DNA of 64,000 nucleotides from Aquibium pacificus (GCF_040839445.1 NZ_JBDPGJ010000008.1:62001-126000), one strand, 5' to 3'. Shown: positions 17,346-26,547, counted from the first letter of the stretch. Program-made: numbers and translations. Notes: generated by a model from the sequence alone, not told the origin.

Positions 17346-17537
17346 TCAATCTCCAGCAAAGAGCGGGCCGACAAACCAGCCCACGAGCGGCAGGAGCACG
17401 AACTGGCTCAAGCCGGTGATTTGAAGGACGCGCTTGGTCTCGGGCAGGTCCACGCGGGACGCCAGCATGCGTAGCAGCACATAGTCCGCCGCCGCGATGA
17501 CCAGCCCGACGAGAGCGCCGATCATAGCAGCACTCAT
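17346..17537 (-). CDS. Small two-helix membrane protein between nuoH and nuoI
   Basis: 63 aa, starting in an ATGA overlap with the nuoH stop and ending 2 nt before nuoI, so translation is almost certainly coupled to both. It has two hydrophobic segments (about residues 5-25 and 43-60) joined by a short charged stretch 'ASRVDLPETKR'. It is not one of the 14 core subunits and I do not recognise a family. Its placement suggests an accessory or assembly role for complex I, which is inference. Confidence 0.8.
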   Translation of the reverse strand: MSAAMIGALVGLVIAAADYVLLRMLASRVDLPETKRVLQITGLSQFVLLPLVGWFVGPLFAGD

Positions 17538-18580
17538 GCCACCAGCCCCGTGAACTTCAGGAAGGCGGCGGTGATGACGACCATGGCGAGCGAGATCGGG
17601 AGGAAGACCTTCCAGCCAAGCCGCATCAGCTGGTCGTAGCGGAAGCGCGGTACGAAGGCCTTTACCAGCGCGATCATGAAGAACACGAAGCAGACCTTCA
17701 GGATGAACCAGATCGCCCCCGGCACCCAGGTGAAGGGTGCGAAGTCGAAGGGCGGCAGCCATCCTCCCAGGAAAAGTATGGTGGTGAGCGCACACATCAA
17801 GACGATCGCGACATATTCGCCCAGGAAGAACAGCAGGAACGGCGTCGAGGAGTACTCGATCATGTGACCGGCGACGAGTTCCGATTCGGCCTCGACGAGA
17901 TCGAAGGGCGGCCGGTTCGTCTCGGCTAGCGCCGAGATGAAGAAGATGATGAACATCGGGAACAGAGGCAGCCAGTGCCAGTCGAGGAAGGTGTTCGGCA
18001 GTCCCATCATCGTGCCCACGCCATCGACCTGGGACAGCACGATCGCCGACAGGTTCAGCGAACCGACGCACAGGAGCACGGTAATGATCACGAAGCCGAT
18101 CGAGACCTCGTAGGAAACCATTTGGGCCGCCGACCGCAGGGCGCCGAGGAACGGGTATTTCGAGTTGGATGCCCAACCGCCCATGATGACGCCGTAGACC
18201 TCCAGCGAGGCGACGGCGAAGACGAAGAGAATGCCGACATTGATGTCGGCGATTGCCCAGCCGGGTCCGATCGGGATGACGGCCCACGCCGTCATCGCGA
18301 GCACGGCCGTCACCAGCGGCGCCAGCAGGAAGACGCCCTTGTTGGCGCCCGAAGGGATGACCGGCTCCTTGAAGACGAACTTCAGGAGGTCCGCAAAAGC
18401 CTGGAAGAGCCCCCACGGGCCGACGACGTTGGGCCCGCGCCTCCGCTGGACCGCGGCCCAGATCTTGCGATCCGCGTAGAGGATATAGGCGACGAAAATC
18501 AGCAGCGCGACAAGCAGGACCACCGACTTCAGGAGGATGATCAGCGCCGGCAGGACGTAGATATCGAAGAAAGCTTCCAT
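17534..18580 (-). CDS. nuoH: NADH-quinone oxidoreductase subunit H
   Basis: Membrane subunit joining the two arms of complex I and forming part of the quinone chamber, 348 aa with about eight helices. Signatures are 'YADRKIWAAVQRRRGPNVVGPWGLFQAFADLLKF', 'SSNSKYPFLGALRSAAQMVSYEVSIG' and the acidic loop 'ETNRPPFDLVEAESELVAGHMIEY'. It starts 10 nt after the nuoG stop. Confidence 0.96.
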   Translation of the reverse strand: MEAFFDIYVLPALIILLKSVVLLVALLIFVAYILYADRKIWAAVQRRRGPNVVGPWGLFQAFADLLKFVFKEPVIPSGANKGVFLLAPLVTAVLAMTAWAVIPIGPGWAIADINVGILFVFAVASLEVYGVIMGGWASNSKYPFLGALRSAAQMVSYEVSIGFVIITVLLCVGSLNLSAIVLSQVDGVGTMMGLPNTFLDWHWLPLFPMFIIFFISALAETNRPPFDLVEAESELVAGHMIEYSSTPFLLFFLGEYVAIVLMCALTTILFLGGWLPPFDFAPFTWVPGAIWFILKVCFVFFMIALVKAFVPRFRYDQLMRLGWKVFLPISLAMVVITAAFLKFTGLVA

Positions 18581-18590
18581 CGGCCCTGCC

Positions 18591-20672
18591 CTATTCCGCC
18601 GCCTGCCTGAACCCGCCCCGCGCGAGCGCCGAGCACTCGGCCATGACGGCCGAGGCGCGCGCGATGGGATTGGTCAGATAGAAATCCCCGACCGCGGACA
18701 CGAACGGGCCCTTCTCGGGCTGCCCGCCGCTGCCGGCAATTTTCGCGATGTCGGCCGGATCGCCCGCCGCGATCGCGTCGATTTCGGCGAAATGCGGGTG
18801 GTCCGCATAGAGCTTGGCGCGCAGTTGGGCCAGCGAATCGAACGGCAGCTTCTTGCCGAGCACGTCCGACAGCGCCCTCAGGATCGCCCAATCCTCCCTC
18901 GCCTCGCCCGGTGCGAAGCCGGCGCGCGTCGTCATCTGTACGCGGCCTTCGGTGTTGACGTAGGTACCGGATTTCTCCGTGTAGGTGGCGCCAGGCAGAA
19001 TGACGTCGGCGCGATGCGCGCCGGCATCGCCATGGCTGCCGATGTAGATGGTGAAGGCGTCGCCGAAATTGCCCATGTCGATCTCGTCCGCGCCGAGCAG
19101 GAAGAGAATGTCGAGCGCGCCCATCATCTGGACAACCGATTTGCCGCCCTCGCCCGGCACGAAGCCGAGATCGAGGCCGCCGACCCGCGAAGCCGCCGTG
19201 TGAAGCACCGCGAACCCGTTCCAGCCTTCAGAAACCGCCCCGACGTCGCCCGCGATCTTGGCCGCGAGCCCGAGGATCGCCGCGCCATCGCCACGCATCA
19301 GCGCTCCCTGTCCGACGATGATCATCGGGCGCTCGGCTTTCTTCAGCACGGAGATAAACGCGATGTTGTCCTCCGAGAGGCCCTTCAGCGTCTCGGCGCC
19401 GGCGCCCAGCATCTCGTAGTCGTAACGCAGATCGCCAACCTCGCCGATCACGCCGATCGGGAAATTGCCGGCCCGCCACCGCTTGCGGATGCGTGCGTTG
19501 AGAACCGAAGCCTCGAAGCGCGGATTGGCGCCGATGATCAGAAGCGCATCGGCGCTCTCGATGCCGTCGATGGTGGGATTGAACAGATAGCTCGAGCGGC
19601 CGAGCGCGGGATCGAGCGCCGCCCCGTCCTGCCGGCAGTCCATGTTCTTCGACCCCAGCGCCGCCATCAGGAGCTTCAGGGCGTACATCTCCTCGACGGA
19701 AGCGAGGTCGCCCGCGATGGCGCCGATCCGCTCCGGCGAGGCTGCCGCGACCCGGTCGCGGACCGCCGCGAATGCTTCGCTCCAGGAGGCGGGAACCAGC
19801 CGACCGTCACGCCGCACATAGGGCCGGTCCAGCCGCTGCGAGCGCAGGCCGTCCCAGATAAAGCGCGTCTTGTCGGAGATCCACTCTTCGTTCACGGCGT
19901 CGTTGACTCGCGGCAGGATGCGCATGACCTCGCGGCCGCGCGTGTCGACCCGGATCGCCGAGCCGACCGCGTCCATGACATCGATGGATTCGGTTTTGGT
20001 CAGTTCCCACGGACGCGCCTGGAAGGCGTAGGGCTTGGACGTCAGCGCACCGACGGGGCACAGATCGATGACGTTTCCCTGGAGCTCGGAGGTCATCGCC
20101 TGTTCGAGATAGGTCGTGATCTCGGCGTCCTCGCCCCGCCCGATTAGTCCGAGCTCGGAGATTCCCGCTACTTCGGTGGTGAACCTCACGCAGCGCGTGC
20201 AGTGGATGCAGCGCGTCATGATCGTCTTGACGAGCGGGCCGATGTACTTGTCTTCCACCGCGCGCTTGTTCTCGTGATAGCGCGAGCTATCCACGCCGAA
20301 GGCCATCGCCTGGTCCTGCAGGTCGCACTCGCCGCCCTGGTCGCAGATCGGACAATCGAGCGGATGGTTGATCAGCAGAAACTCCATCACGCCTTCGCGG
20401 GCCTTCTTGACCATCGGCGTGTTGGTGAAGATTTCAGGCAGTTCGCCATTTGGGCCAGGCCGCATGTCGCGAACGCCCATGGCGCAGGAAGCTGCGGGCT
20501 TGGGCGGCCCGCCCTTCACCTCGACGAGGCACATGCGACAGTTGCCGGCGATCGACAGCCGCTCGTGAAAGCAGAACCGCGGAATCTCAGCACCCGCCTC
20601 TTCAGCCGCCTGCAGCAGCGTGAAGTGGTCGGGTACCTCGATTTCCTTGCCGTCGACCTTGAGTTTAGCCAT
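18591..20672 (-). CDS. nuoG: NADH-quinone oxidoreductase subunit G
   Basis: Large peripheral-arm iron-sulfur subunit, 693 aa. The N-terminal ferredoxin domain carries 'CFHERLSIAGNCRMC' and 'CAMGVRD'; then come the His-ligated cluster region 'INHPLDCPICDQGGECDLQD' and the 4Fe-4S ligands in 'CIHCTRCVRF' and 'IDLCPVGALTSKP'. The rest is a degenerate molybdopterin-oxidoreductase fold. Start and upstream stop overlap as TAATG with the pentapeptide-repeat ORF. Confidence 0.96.
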   Translation of the reverse strand: MAKLKVDGKEIEVPDHFTLLQAAEEAGAEIPRFCFHERLSIAGNCRMCLVEVKGGPPKPAASCAMGVRDMRPGPNGELPEIFTNTPMVKKAREGVMEFLLINHPLDCPICDQGGECDLQDQAMAFGVDSSRYHENKRAVEDKYIGPLVKTIMTRCIHCTRCVRFTTEVAGISELGLIGRGEDAEITTYLEQAMTSELQGNVIDLCPVGALTSKPYAFQARPWELTKTESIDVMDAVGSAIRVDTRGREVMRILPRVNDAVNEEWISDKTRFIWDGLRSQRLDRPYVRRDGRLVPASWSEAFAAVRDRVAAASPERIGAIAGDLASVEEMYALKLLMAALGSKNMDCRQDGAALDPALGRSSYLFNPTIDGIESADALLIIGANPRFEASVLNARIRKRWRAGNFPIGVIGEVGDLRYDYEMLGAGAETLKGLSEDNIAFISVLKKAERPMIIVGQGALMRGDGAAILGLAAKIAGDVGAVSEGWNGFAVLHTAASRVGGLDLGFVPGEGGKSVVQMMGALDILFLLGADEIDMGNFGDAFTIYIGSHGDAGAHRADVILPGATYTEKSGTYVNTEGRVQMTTRAGFAPGEAREDWAILRALSDVLGKKLPFDSLAQLRAKLYADHPHFAEIDAIAAGDPADIAKIAGSGGQPEKGPFVSAVGDFYLTNPIARASAVMAECSALARGGFRQAAE

Positions 20673-20983
20673 TATTCGCCCCCGGCGGATTGCGCCGCTT
20701 CGTATGCTTTCAGGAGTTCGGTGACAAGGACGCCGTCGATCCGCATCCCGGCAATGCAGGACTCCGTCACCTCGACGTCCGCCATCCTCGTGTTTCTAAA
20801 GACCGCACCCGAGAGATCGACATCTTCAAAGACCGATCCGCGAGCATTGACGTTGCTGACGAGCAGCATGGAGAGGTCCGCGTTCGATACCTTCGCGCGC
20901 GCCATGGCAACATCGTCGAACAACGAGCCGGAAAGATCGGCTCCAACAACATCCAGCGATTCGGTACGCCCCTCGATCCGCAT
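20672..20983 (-). CDS. Pentapeptide-repeat protein between nuoF and nuoG
   Basis: 103 aa. The repeated A(D/N)LSxSxF-type units ('ADLSGSLFDDV', 'ADLSMLLVSNV', 'VDLSGAVFRNT') predict a short right-handed beta-helix. Its stop overlaps the nuoG start, and it begins 6 nt after the HhH-domain gene. Not a core complex I subunit; its role is unknown and only its operon position links it to the enzyme. Confidence 0.82.
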   Translation of the reverse strand: MRIEGRTESLDVVGADLSGSLFDDVAMARAKVSNADLSMLLVSNVNARGSVFEDVDLSGAVFRNTRMADVEVTESCIAGMRIDGVLVTELLKAYEAAQSAGGE

Positions 20984-20989
20984 ACGTGG

Positions 20990-21727
20990 TCAGGCCTTGC
21001 CAGCCAGCCGGGCCGCCTGCTTCAACCATTCGTCCCGCACGATGCGGCCCCGGAAGCCGAGTTCCTCGTCGAGCCAGCGAATCTCGGCCCCGGTGAACTC
21101 CGCGATCTGCCCGTAGGTCCAAATGCCGAGGCCGTTTAATACCTTCTCGAGCTTGGGGCCGACACCCGCGATCGCCTTGAGATCGTCTGCTACGTCGGGC
21201 TTTTCCATCGCGGCAGGCTTCACCAGCGCCTCGCTTGCGGCCGCGACTTCCGCCACGGCCTGACCGGCTTCCTCGGAGGCGCGTAACGGCACGATCGTAT
21301 CGACCATCGACGACCCGATCTCCGTCGCCGCCTTCATTCCCGCGTCGAGCATATCGCCGGCGACCACTCCCGTATCGGCGGCGATGGTGTCCATTGCGGC
21401 CCTGGTGCGCTTGGCCGCCGATTTCGGCGCCTTGTAGGCCGGTACCTCGGAATCCGCGTCGGAGAGCGGATAGGTCGCTCCGGACATCTTCTCGGCCAGT
21501 TGCAGCGAATTCGACACCGCGCTCAGCCAGAAGCCGAAGGCCTGTCCCGCCATGCCGGCGCCCAGCGCCATGAAGGCGGCCGGAGCCGCGAACATGCCGG
21601 CGGACGCGGCGTCGCCGCCGAAGCCCTTCGGCAGCATCGCCTCCATGTCCTGGCTGATTTTCTTCAGACTGGCTTCCATGGTCCTTGCGTCCGGCATCAG
21701 TCCATCAGGCACGAAAAACTTCGACAT
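20990..21727 (-). CDS. Complex I operon protein with C-terminal helix-hairpin-helix-like domain
   Basis: 245 aa. Residues 1-100 are Ala/Met/Gly rich ('MSKFFVPDGLMPDARTMEASL', 'FGFWLSAVSNSLQLAEKMSG') and look like a phasin-like helical segment; the middle is Ala-rich. The last 65 residues ('LKAIAGVGPKLEKVLNGLGIW...GFRGRIVRDEWLKQAARLA') form an HhH/flap-endonuclease-like small domain that closely matches the C-terminus of NuoE in this same operon. The second ATG (21727) is preferred, with GGGAG 8 nt upstream. Function unknown; DNA binding should not be assumed. Confidence 0.82.
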   Translation of the reverse strand: MSKFFVPDGLMPDARTMEASLKKISQDMEAMLPKGFGGDAASAGMFAAPAAFMALGAGMAGQAFGFWLSAVSNSLQLAEKMSGATYPLSDADSEVPAYKAPKSAAKRTRAAMDTIAADTGVVAGDMLDAGMKAATEIGSSMVDTIVPLRASEEAGQAVAEVAAASEALVKPAAMEKPDVADDLKAIAGVGPKLEKVLNGLGIWTYGQIAEFTGAEIRWLDEELGFRGRIVRDEWLKQAARLAGKA

Positions 21728-21803
21728 CGTCATGTCTCCCTTTCGTTGCTTGCTGCCTCGCCCGCCGTCTCCCCGTCACTCCGGCCGTTCGGCCTGTTCT
21801 CGC

Positions 21804-23108
21804 CTACTCCGCCGCGACCAGCACCGGTTCGGCACGGTGCGCGTTGCGGCTGAACTCATCGATGCGGCGCTCGATCTCCGGACGGAAGTGCCGGACCAGG
21901 CCCTGGATCGGCCATGCCGCCGCGTCGCCGAGCGCGCAGATCGTGTGGCCTTCCACCTGCTTCGTCACGTCGAGCAGCATGTCGATCTCGCGCTTCTGCG
22001 CCTCGCCGCGCACGAGCCGCTCCATGACGCGCCACATCCAGCCTGTGCCCTCGCGACAGGGCGTGCACTGGCCGCAGCTCTCGTGCTTGTAGAAATAGGA
22101 CAACCTGGCAATCGCCTTCACGATATCGGTCGACTTGTCCATGACGATGACAGCCGCCGTGCCGAGACCGGATTTCAGGTCGCGCAGCGAATCGAAATCC
22201 ATGGGCGTGTCCATGATCTGCTCGGCCGGCACCAGCGGCACGGACGCGCCGCCCGGAATGACGGCGAGCAGATTGTCCCAGCCGCCGCGAATACCGCCGC
22301 AGTGACGGTCGATCAGTTCGCGGAACGGGATCGACATCGCTTCCTCGACGGTGCACGGGTTGTTGACGTGCCCGGATATGCAGAACAGCTTGGTACCGAC
22401 GTTGTTCTGCCGCCCGAACGAGGAGAACCATGCCGCACCGCGCCGCAGGATGGTCGGAGCGACCGCGATCGACTCGACGTTGTTGACCGTGGTCGGGCAG
22501 CCGTAGAGGCCGACATTCGCCGGGAACGGCGGCTTCAGGCGCGGTTGGCCCTTCTTGCCCTCAAGGCTCTCGAGCAGCGCCGTCTCCTCGCCGCAAATGT
22601 AGGCGCCGGCGCCGTGGTGAACGTATATGTCGAAATCATAGCCGTTCTTGTTGCCCTTGCCGATCAGGTTGGCCTCGTAGGCCTCGTCGATGGCGCGTTG
22701 CAGCGCGTCGCGCTCGCGGATGAATTCGCCGCGCACGTAGATATAGGCCGCTACCGCGCCCATCGCGCACCCGGCGATCAGGCAGCCTTCGACCAGCGTG
22801 TGCGGGTCGTGGCGCAGGATGTCGCGGTCCTTGCAGGTGCCGGGCTCCGATTCGTCGGCGTTCACCACAAGATAGCTCGGCCGGCCGTCGGACTGTTTTG
22901 GCATGAACGACCATTTGAGGCCGGTCGGAAAGCCCGCGCCGCCGCGGCCGCGCAGCCCCGACGCCTTCATCTCGCTGACGATCCAGTCGCGTCCCTTGGC
23001 GATCAGCCCGGCCGTATCATCCCAGTGACCGCGGGCCATCGCGCCCCGCAGCGACTTGTCGAAGCGGCCGTAGATGTTGTTGAAGATGCGGTCTTTGTCC
23101 TGAAGCAT
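21804..23108 (-). CDS. nuoF: NADH-quinone oxidoreductase subunit F (NADH/FMN binding)
   Basis: Subunit that oxidises NADH through FMN and passes electrons to cluster N3, 434 aa. The NADH-binding glycine-rich loop is 'GLRGRGGAGFPTGLKW', the FMN site includes 'YLVVNADESEPGTCKDRDI', and 'ESCGQCTPCREGTGWM' with a later 'HTICALGDAAAWP' provides the 4Fe-4S cysteines. A 68-nt gap without a gene lies between it and nuoE. Confidence 0.96.
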   Translation of the reverse strand: MLQDKDRIFNNIYGRFDKSLRGAMARGHWDDTAGLIAKGRDWIVSEMKASGLRGRGGAGFPTGLKWSFMPKQSDGRPSYLVVNADESEPGTCKDRDILRHDPHTLVEGCLIAGCAMGAVAAYIYVRGEFIRERDALQRAIDEAYEANLIGKGNKNGYDFDIYVHHGAGAYICGEETALLESLEGKKGQPRLKPPFPANVGLYGCPTTVNNVESIAVAPTILRRGAAWFSSFGRQNNVGTKLFCISGHVNNPCTVEEAMSIPFRELIDRHCGGIRGGWDNLLAVIPGGASVPLVPAEQIMDTPMDFDSLRDLKSGLGTAAVIVMDKSTDIVKAIARLSYFYKHESCGQCTPCREGTGWMWRVMERLVRGEAQKREIDMLLDVTKQVEGHTICALGDAAAWPIQGLVRHFRPEIERRIDEFSRNAHRAEPVLVAAE

Positions 23109-23176
23109 CGATCAGTTCCGATTCACGTCCCTCGACCAAGGTCGGCCGCGCGTTTCTACGCTGGCGGCGGCCTTCC

Positions 23177-24547
23177 TCATCTCGGTTTCTTTCCGAACAC
23201 GCGGATGTACTCAGCCTCGCCGCCATCCGCGAGCGCCTTAGCCTGCCTGACCCAGTCCTCGCGCTCGATCCTGCCGCGGAACCGCAGATAGCCGTCGACC
23301 CATCCCCGCTCTTCCGGCGTCCAGGCGGCGATCTGGGTGAAAGTGAATATCCCGAGCGAATGCAGCGTCCGCTCGATCTTGGGACCGACGCCGGAGATCA
23401 TCTGCAGCTCGTCGGGCGCGGCGGGTCGCTCCATTCCGATCGGCCGGTTCTTGTCGAGGAGCGACGGCTTTTCCGGCTCCTGCGGCTTTCCCTTGCCTTT
23501 CGCGGTGCGCGCAAGGGCTACGGTTGAATTGACCTCGCCCACATCGTCGTCGGCCGGCGCGGACTGACCGCCCAGGCTGCTGGCAGTTCTGGCGATCGAT
23601 AGTGTCGGACCCTCGTTCGGGCTCGTGGGTGCGCCTTCCACCTGTTCGGAGGTCGGCGCGTCGCCCTTCGACGGCTCTCTCGCCGAACGCTGCTTCCTCG
23701 TGTCCTCTACGATCGGCTCGGCGGCGTTTGCCGCGGCCTTGTCTTCGTTAGGCGCGGACGCGCTCTCGGCCTTCTCGACTGCCGGACTCACCTTGGTAGG
23801 AGACGGCGACTTGATCGCGGGATTCGTTTCGGGAGCAGCGGTCTTCGGCCGGCCGGCTCTCGACGGGCCGACGGCCCCGCCCTCCGCGGGTGCGGCCTTG
23901 GCGGAGGGCTGCGGCCGCGAGGCCTTCAGCACGCCCTTTTCGTCCTTGAGCGTGGTGAACCCCGACGCGGGCGCCGAATAGTACCGGTCCGTCTGAGGCC
24001 CCGTGCGCACGCTGTCGCCGCGGCCGGCCTCGAACTCGTCGATGATCTCAGCCAGGCGCTGCGGCGTCAGGTCCTCGTAAGTGTCCTTGAAGATCATCAC
24101 CATCGGCGCGTTAACGCAGGCGCCGAGGCATTCCACCTCTTCCCACGACAGGGTTCCGTCCGCATTGAGGTGGAACTGCTCTGCATGGATCTTCGACCGG
24201 CAGATGTCCATCAGCGCTTCGGAGCCGCGCAGCATGCAGGGCGTCGTGCCGCAGACCTGGACATGCGCCCGCGTTCCCACCGGCTTCAGCTGGAACTGCG
24301 TATAGAAGGTCGCCACTTCCAGCGCACGGATATAGGGCATGCCCAGCATGTCGGCGACGTGCTCGATGGCGGCTTTCGTGACCCAGCCTTCCTGCTCCTG
24401 GGCAAGCATAAGGAGCGGGATGACGGCGGACTGTTCGCGGCCCTGGGGATACTTCCCGATCCAAGTTTTCGCCTCTGCCGTCTTCACCTCGTCAAAGGCG
24501 AAGGCGGCTGGCTGAACGGCTGGCTCTGCGAGACGGCGGACGGACAT
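23177..24547 (-). CDS. nuoE: NADH-quinone oxidoreductase subunit E with long C-terminal extension
   Basis: The first 175 residues are canonical NuoE: a thioredoxin-like domain holding the 2Fe-2S cluster N1a through C99, C104, C140 and C144 ('CGTTPC', 'CLGAC'). Usual NuoE is about 160-200 aa; here 456 aa. Residues about 190-375 are low-complexity, Pro/Ala/Glu/Ser-rich linker. Residues about 381-456 form an HhH-like domain ('MISGVGPKIERTLHSLGIF...RFRGRIEREDWVRQAKALA') related to that of the ORF next to nuoF. Such extensions occur in rhizobial NuoE; their function is unknown. Confidence 0.94.
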   Translation of the reverse strand: MSVRRLAEPAVQPAAFAFDEVKTAEAKTWIGKYPQGREQSAVIPLLMLAQEQEGWVTKAAIEHVADMLGMPYIRALEVATFYTQFQLKPVGTRAHVQVCGTTPCMLRGSEALMDICRSKIHAEQFHLNADGTLSWEEVECLGACVNAPMVMIFKDTYEDLTPQRLAEIIDEFEAGRGDSVRTGPQTDRYYSAPASGFTTLKDEKGVLKASRPQPSAKAAPAEGGAVGPSRAGRPKTAAPETNPAIKSPSPTKVSPAVEKAESASAPNEDKAAANAAEPIVEDTRKQRSAREPSKGDAPTSEQVEGAPTSPNEGPTLSIARTASSLGGQSAPADDDVGEVNSTVALARTAKGKGKPQEPEKPSLLDKNRPIGMERPAAPDELQMISGVGPKIERTLHSLGIFTFTQIAAWTPEERGWVDGYLRFRGRIEREDWVRQAKALADGGEAEYIRVFGKKPR

Positions 24548-24704
24548 GGCGACCCATGTTTTTGCTGCTTATGTTGCGCTGCGTTCTAACACACGCTCGT
24601 CAAAAGGCCAGTGCTTCGACGCCGCATTTTGGGGCGCAAAGCGCGATGAATGCGCACGCTCCGATCCCCTGCGCGCCTGCGAGAATGTCAGGCGGAGACG
24701 CCGT

Positions 24705-25263
24705 TCAGGCGTTCAGCAACTGCTCCACGTCGATCGATAGAAGCCCGGAGGATCGAACAGGGCGACGCCGGACGACAGTATGCTTGTTTCAATCGCTCCG
24801 TTTTCCTCCTTCCGGCTCATCCGGACGACGAGTTTCCCGTAGAAATCGATGATCAGATAGTGACGGATGCTGGGATGCGGGAATACTCCGCCACTTTCGT
24901 CCCCGTGTCGCTGCGTCCGCTAGACGGGGAAACGACTTCGACCACAAGCACCGGCTCGTCGAGCACCATGGCTTCCGGATCGATCGCGCTGCATTGTATG
25001 GAGGCGTCAGGCTGGCGGGAATTGTGTTCGTCGATGACGACCGACATGCCGTCGCCCTTCACGAAGCAGGCGAGCCCGGCATCCCTGACCGCGTTTCGCA
25101 ACGTCTCCCATGCGTGCATCTTCATGTCGACATGGCGCGATCGCTCCGGCGACATGGCCACCACTTCGCCGTCCACGAGTTCGTACCTGCCGGCGTCCTG
25201 CGAGGCGGCCCATTCGAGGAATGCCGCCATCTCCATTCGTTTCGGCATGGTCAAAGCTGTCAT
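24705..25263 (-). pseudogene. Frameshifted Uma2-family (PD-(D/E)XK-like) gene inside the nuo operon
   Basis: The first frame, from ATG 25263, reads 'FLEWAASQDAGRYELVDGEVVAMSPERSRHV', 'DASIQC' and 'PVLVVEVVSPSSGRSDTGTKVAEYSRIP', the conserved Uma2 restriction-endonuclease-like core. It then meets a stop at 24853. One base lower the frame continues as 'IRHYLIIDFYGKLVVRM...LFDPPG', and a second shift restores 'IDVEQLLNA' with TGA at 24705. Removing both shifts would give about 187 aa, the normal family length. Two lesions point to decay, though sequencing error is possible. Confidence 0.75.
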
Positions 25264-25316
25264 GACCAAAGTCTACCACGCCGGACCCGAACCGGCGAAT
25301 CGATCGAAACGCGTGG

Positions 25317-26507
25317 CTATCGGTCCACTTCGCCGAACACGATGTCGAGCGAGCCGAGCACGGCCGACACATCGGCCAGCATGTGGCCGCGGCACATGAA
25401 GTCCATCGCCTGCAGGTGCGCGAAGCCCGGCGCGCGCAGCTTGGCGCGATACGGTTTGTTGGTGCCGTCGGCCACGAGATAGACACCGAACTCGCCCTTC
25501 GGCGCTTCCACGGCCGCGTAGACCTCGCCCTCGGGCACGCGATATCCCTCGGTATAGAGTTTGAAGTGATGGATCAGCGATTCCATCGAGCGCTTCATCG
25601 CGGCGCGCTTGGGCGGCACGATCTTGCCGTCCTGGTTCGACACCGGGCCGACCTTGTCCTTGCCGAGGAGCCGTTCCACGCACTGGCGCATGATCTTGGC
25701 CGACTGTCGCATCTCCTCCATGCGGATGAGATAGCGGTCGTAGCAGTCGCCGTTCTTGCCGATCGGGATCTCGAACTTCATCTCGTCATAGCACTCGTAG
25801 GGCTGCGACTTGCGCAGGTCCCAGCGGGCGCCCGAGCCGCGAACCATCACGCCCGAGAAGCCCCAGTCCCATGCGTCCTGGAGGCTCACCACGCCGATGT
25901 CGACGTTGCGCTGCTTGAAGATGCGATTGCCGGTCAGGAGTTCGTCAAGATTGTCGAGCGTCTGGTGGAAGGGATCGATCCACTTGCCGATGTCCTCCAC
26001 CAGCTTTTCCGGCAGGTCCTGGTGGACCCCGCCCGGACGGAAATAGGCCGCATGCATGCGCGATCCCGAGGCGCGCTCGTAGAAGACCATCAGCTTCTCG
26101 CGCTCCTCGAAGCCCCACAGCGGCGGCGTCAGCGCACCGACGTCCATCGCCTGCGTCGTGACGTTGAGGAGATGCGAGAGGATACGGCCGATTTCGGAAT
26201 AGAGCACACGCACGAGCTGGCCGCGCTTGGGCACATCGATGTCGAGCAGGCGCTCGACCGCGAGGCACCAGGCGTGCTCCTGGTTCATGGGCGCGACGTA
26301 GTCGAGGCGGTCGAAATAGGGCAGCGCCTGGAGGTAGGTCTTCTGTTCGATCAGTTTCTCGGTGCCGCGGTGCAGGAGGCCGATATGCGGATCGACGCGC
26401 GCCACCACCTCGCCATCGAGTTCCAGCACCAGGCGCAGCACGCCGTGCGCGGCCGGATGCTGCGGCCCGAAATTGATGTTGAAGTTGCGCACATTGTGCT
26501 CGGTCAT
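25317..26507 (-). CDS. nuoD: NADH-quinone oxidoreductase subunit D
   Basis: The 49-kDa-type peripheral subunit forming the quinone pocket with NuoB, 396 aa. Signatures: 'INFGPQHPAAHGVLRLVLELDGE' with the His loop, 'PHIGLLHRGTEKLIE', and 'YFDRLDYVAPMNQEHAW' with the quinone-binding Tyr region. It ends 'LGSLDIVFGEVDR' as usual. Separated from nuoC by a small ORF. Confidence 0.96.
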   Translation of the reverse strand: MTEHNVRNFNINFGPQHPAAHGVLRLVLELDGEVVARVDPHIGLLHRGTEKLIEQKTYLQALPYFDRLDYVAPMNQEHAWCLAVERLLDIDVPKRGQLVRVLYSEIGRILSHLLNVTTQAMDVGALTPPLWGFEEREKLMVFYERASGSRMHAAYFRPGGVHQDLPEKLVEDIGKWIDPFHQTLDNLDELLTGNRIFKQRNVDIGVVSLQDAWDWGFSGVMVRGSGARWDLRKSQPYECYDEMKFEIPIGKNGDCYDRYLIRMEEMRQSAKIMRQCVERLLGKDKVGPVSNQDGKIVPPKRAAMKRSMESLIHHFKLYTEGYRVPEGEVYAAVEAPKGEFGVYLVADGTNKPYRAKLRAPGFAHLQAMDFMCRGHMLADVSAVLGSLDIVFGEVDR

Positions 26508-26547
26508 TTTTCCATTTCCCGAACCGCGATGGCCGCCACGGCGGACA

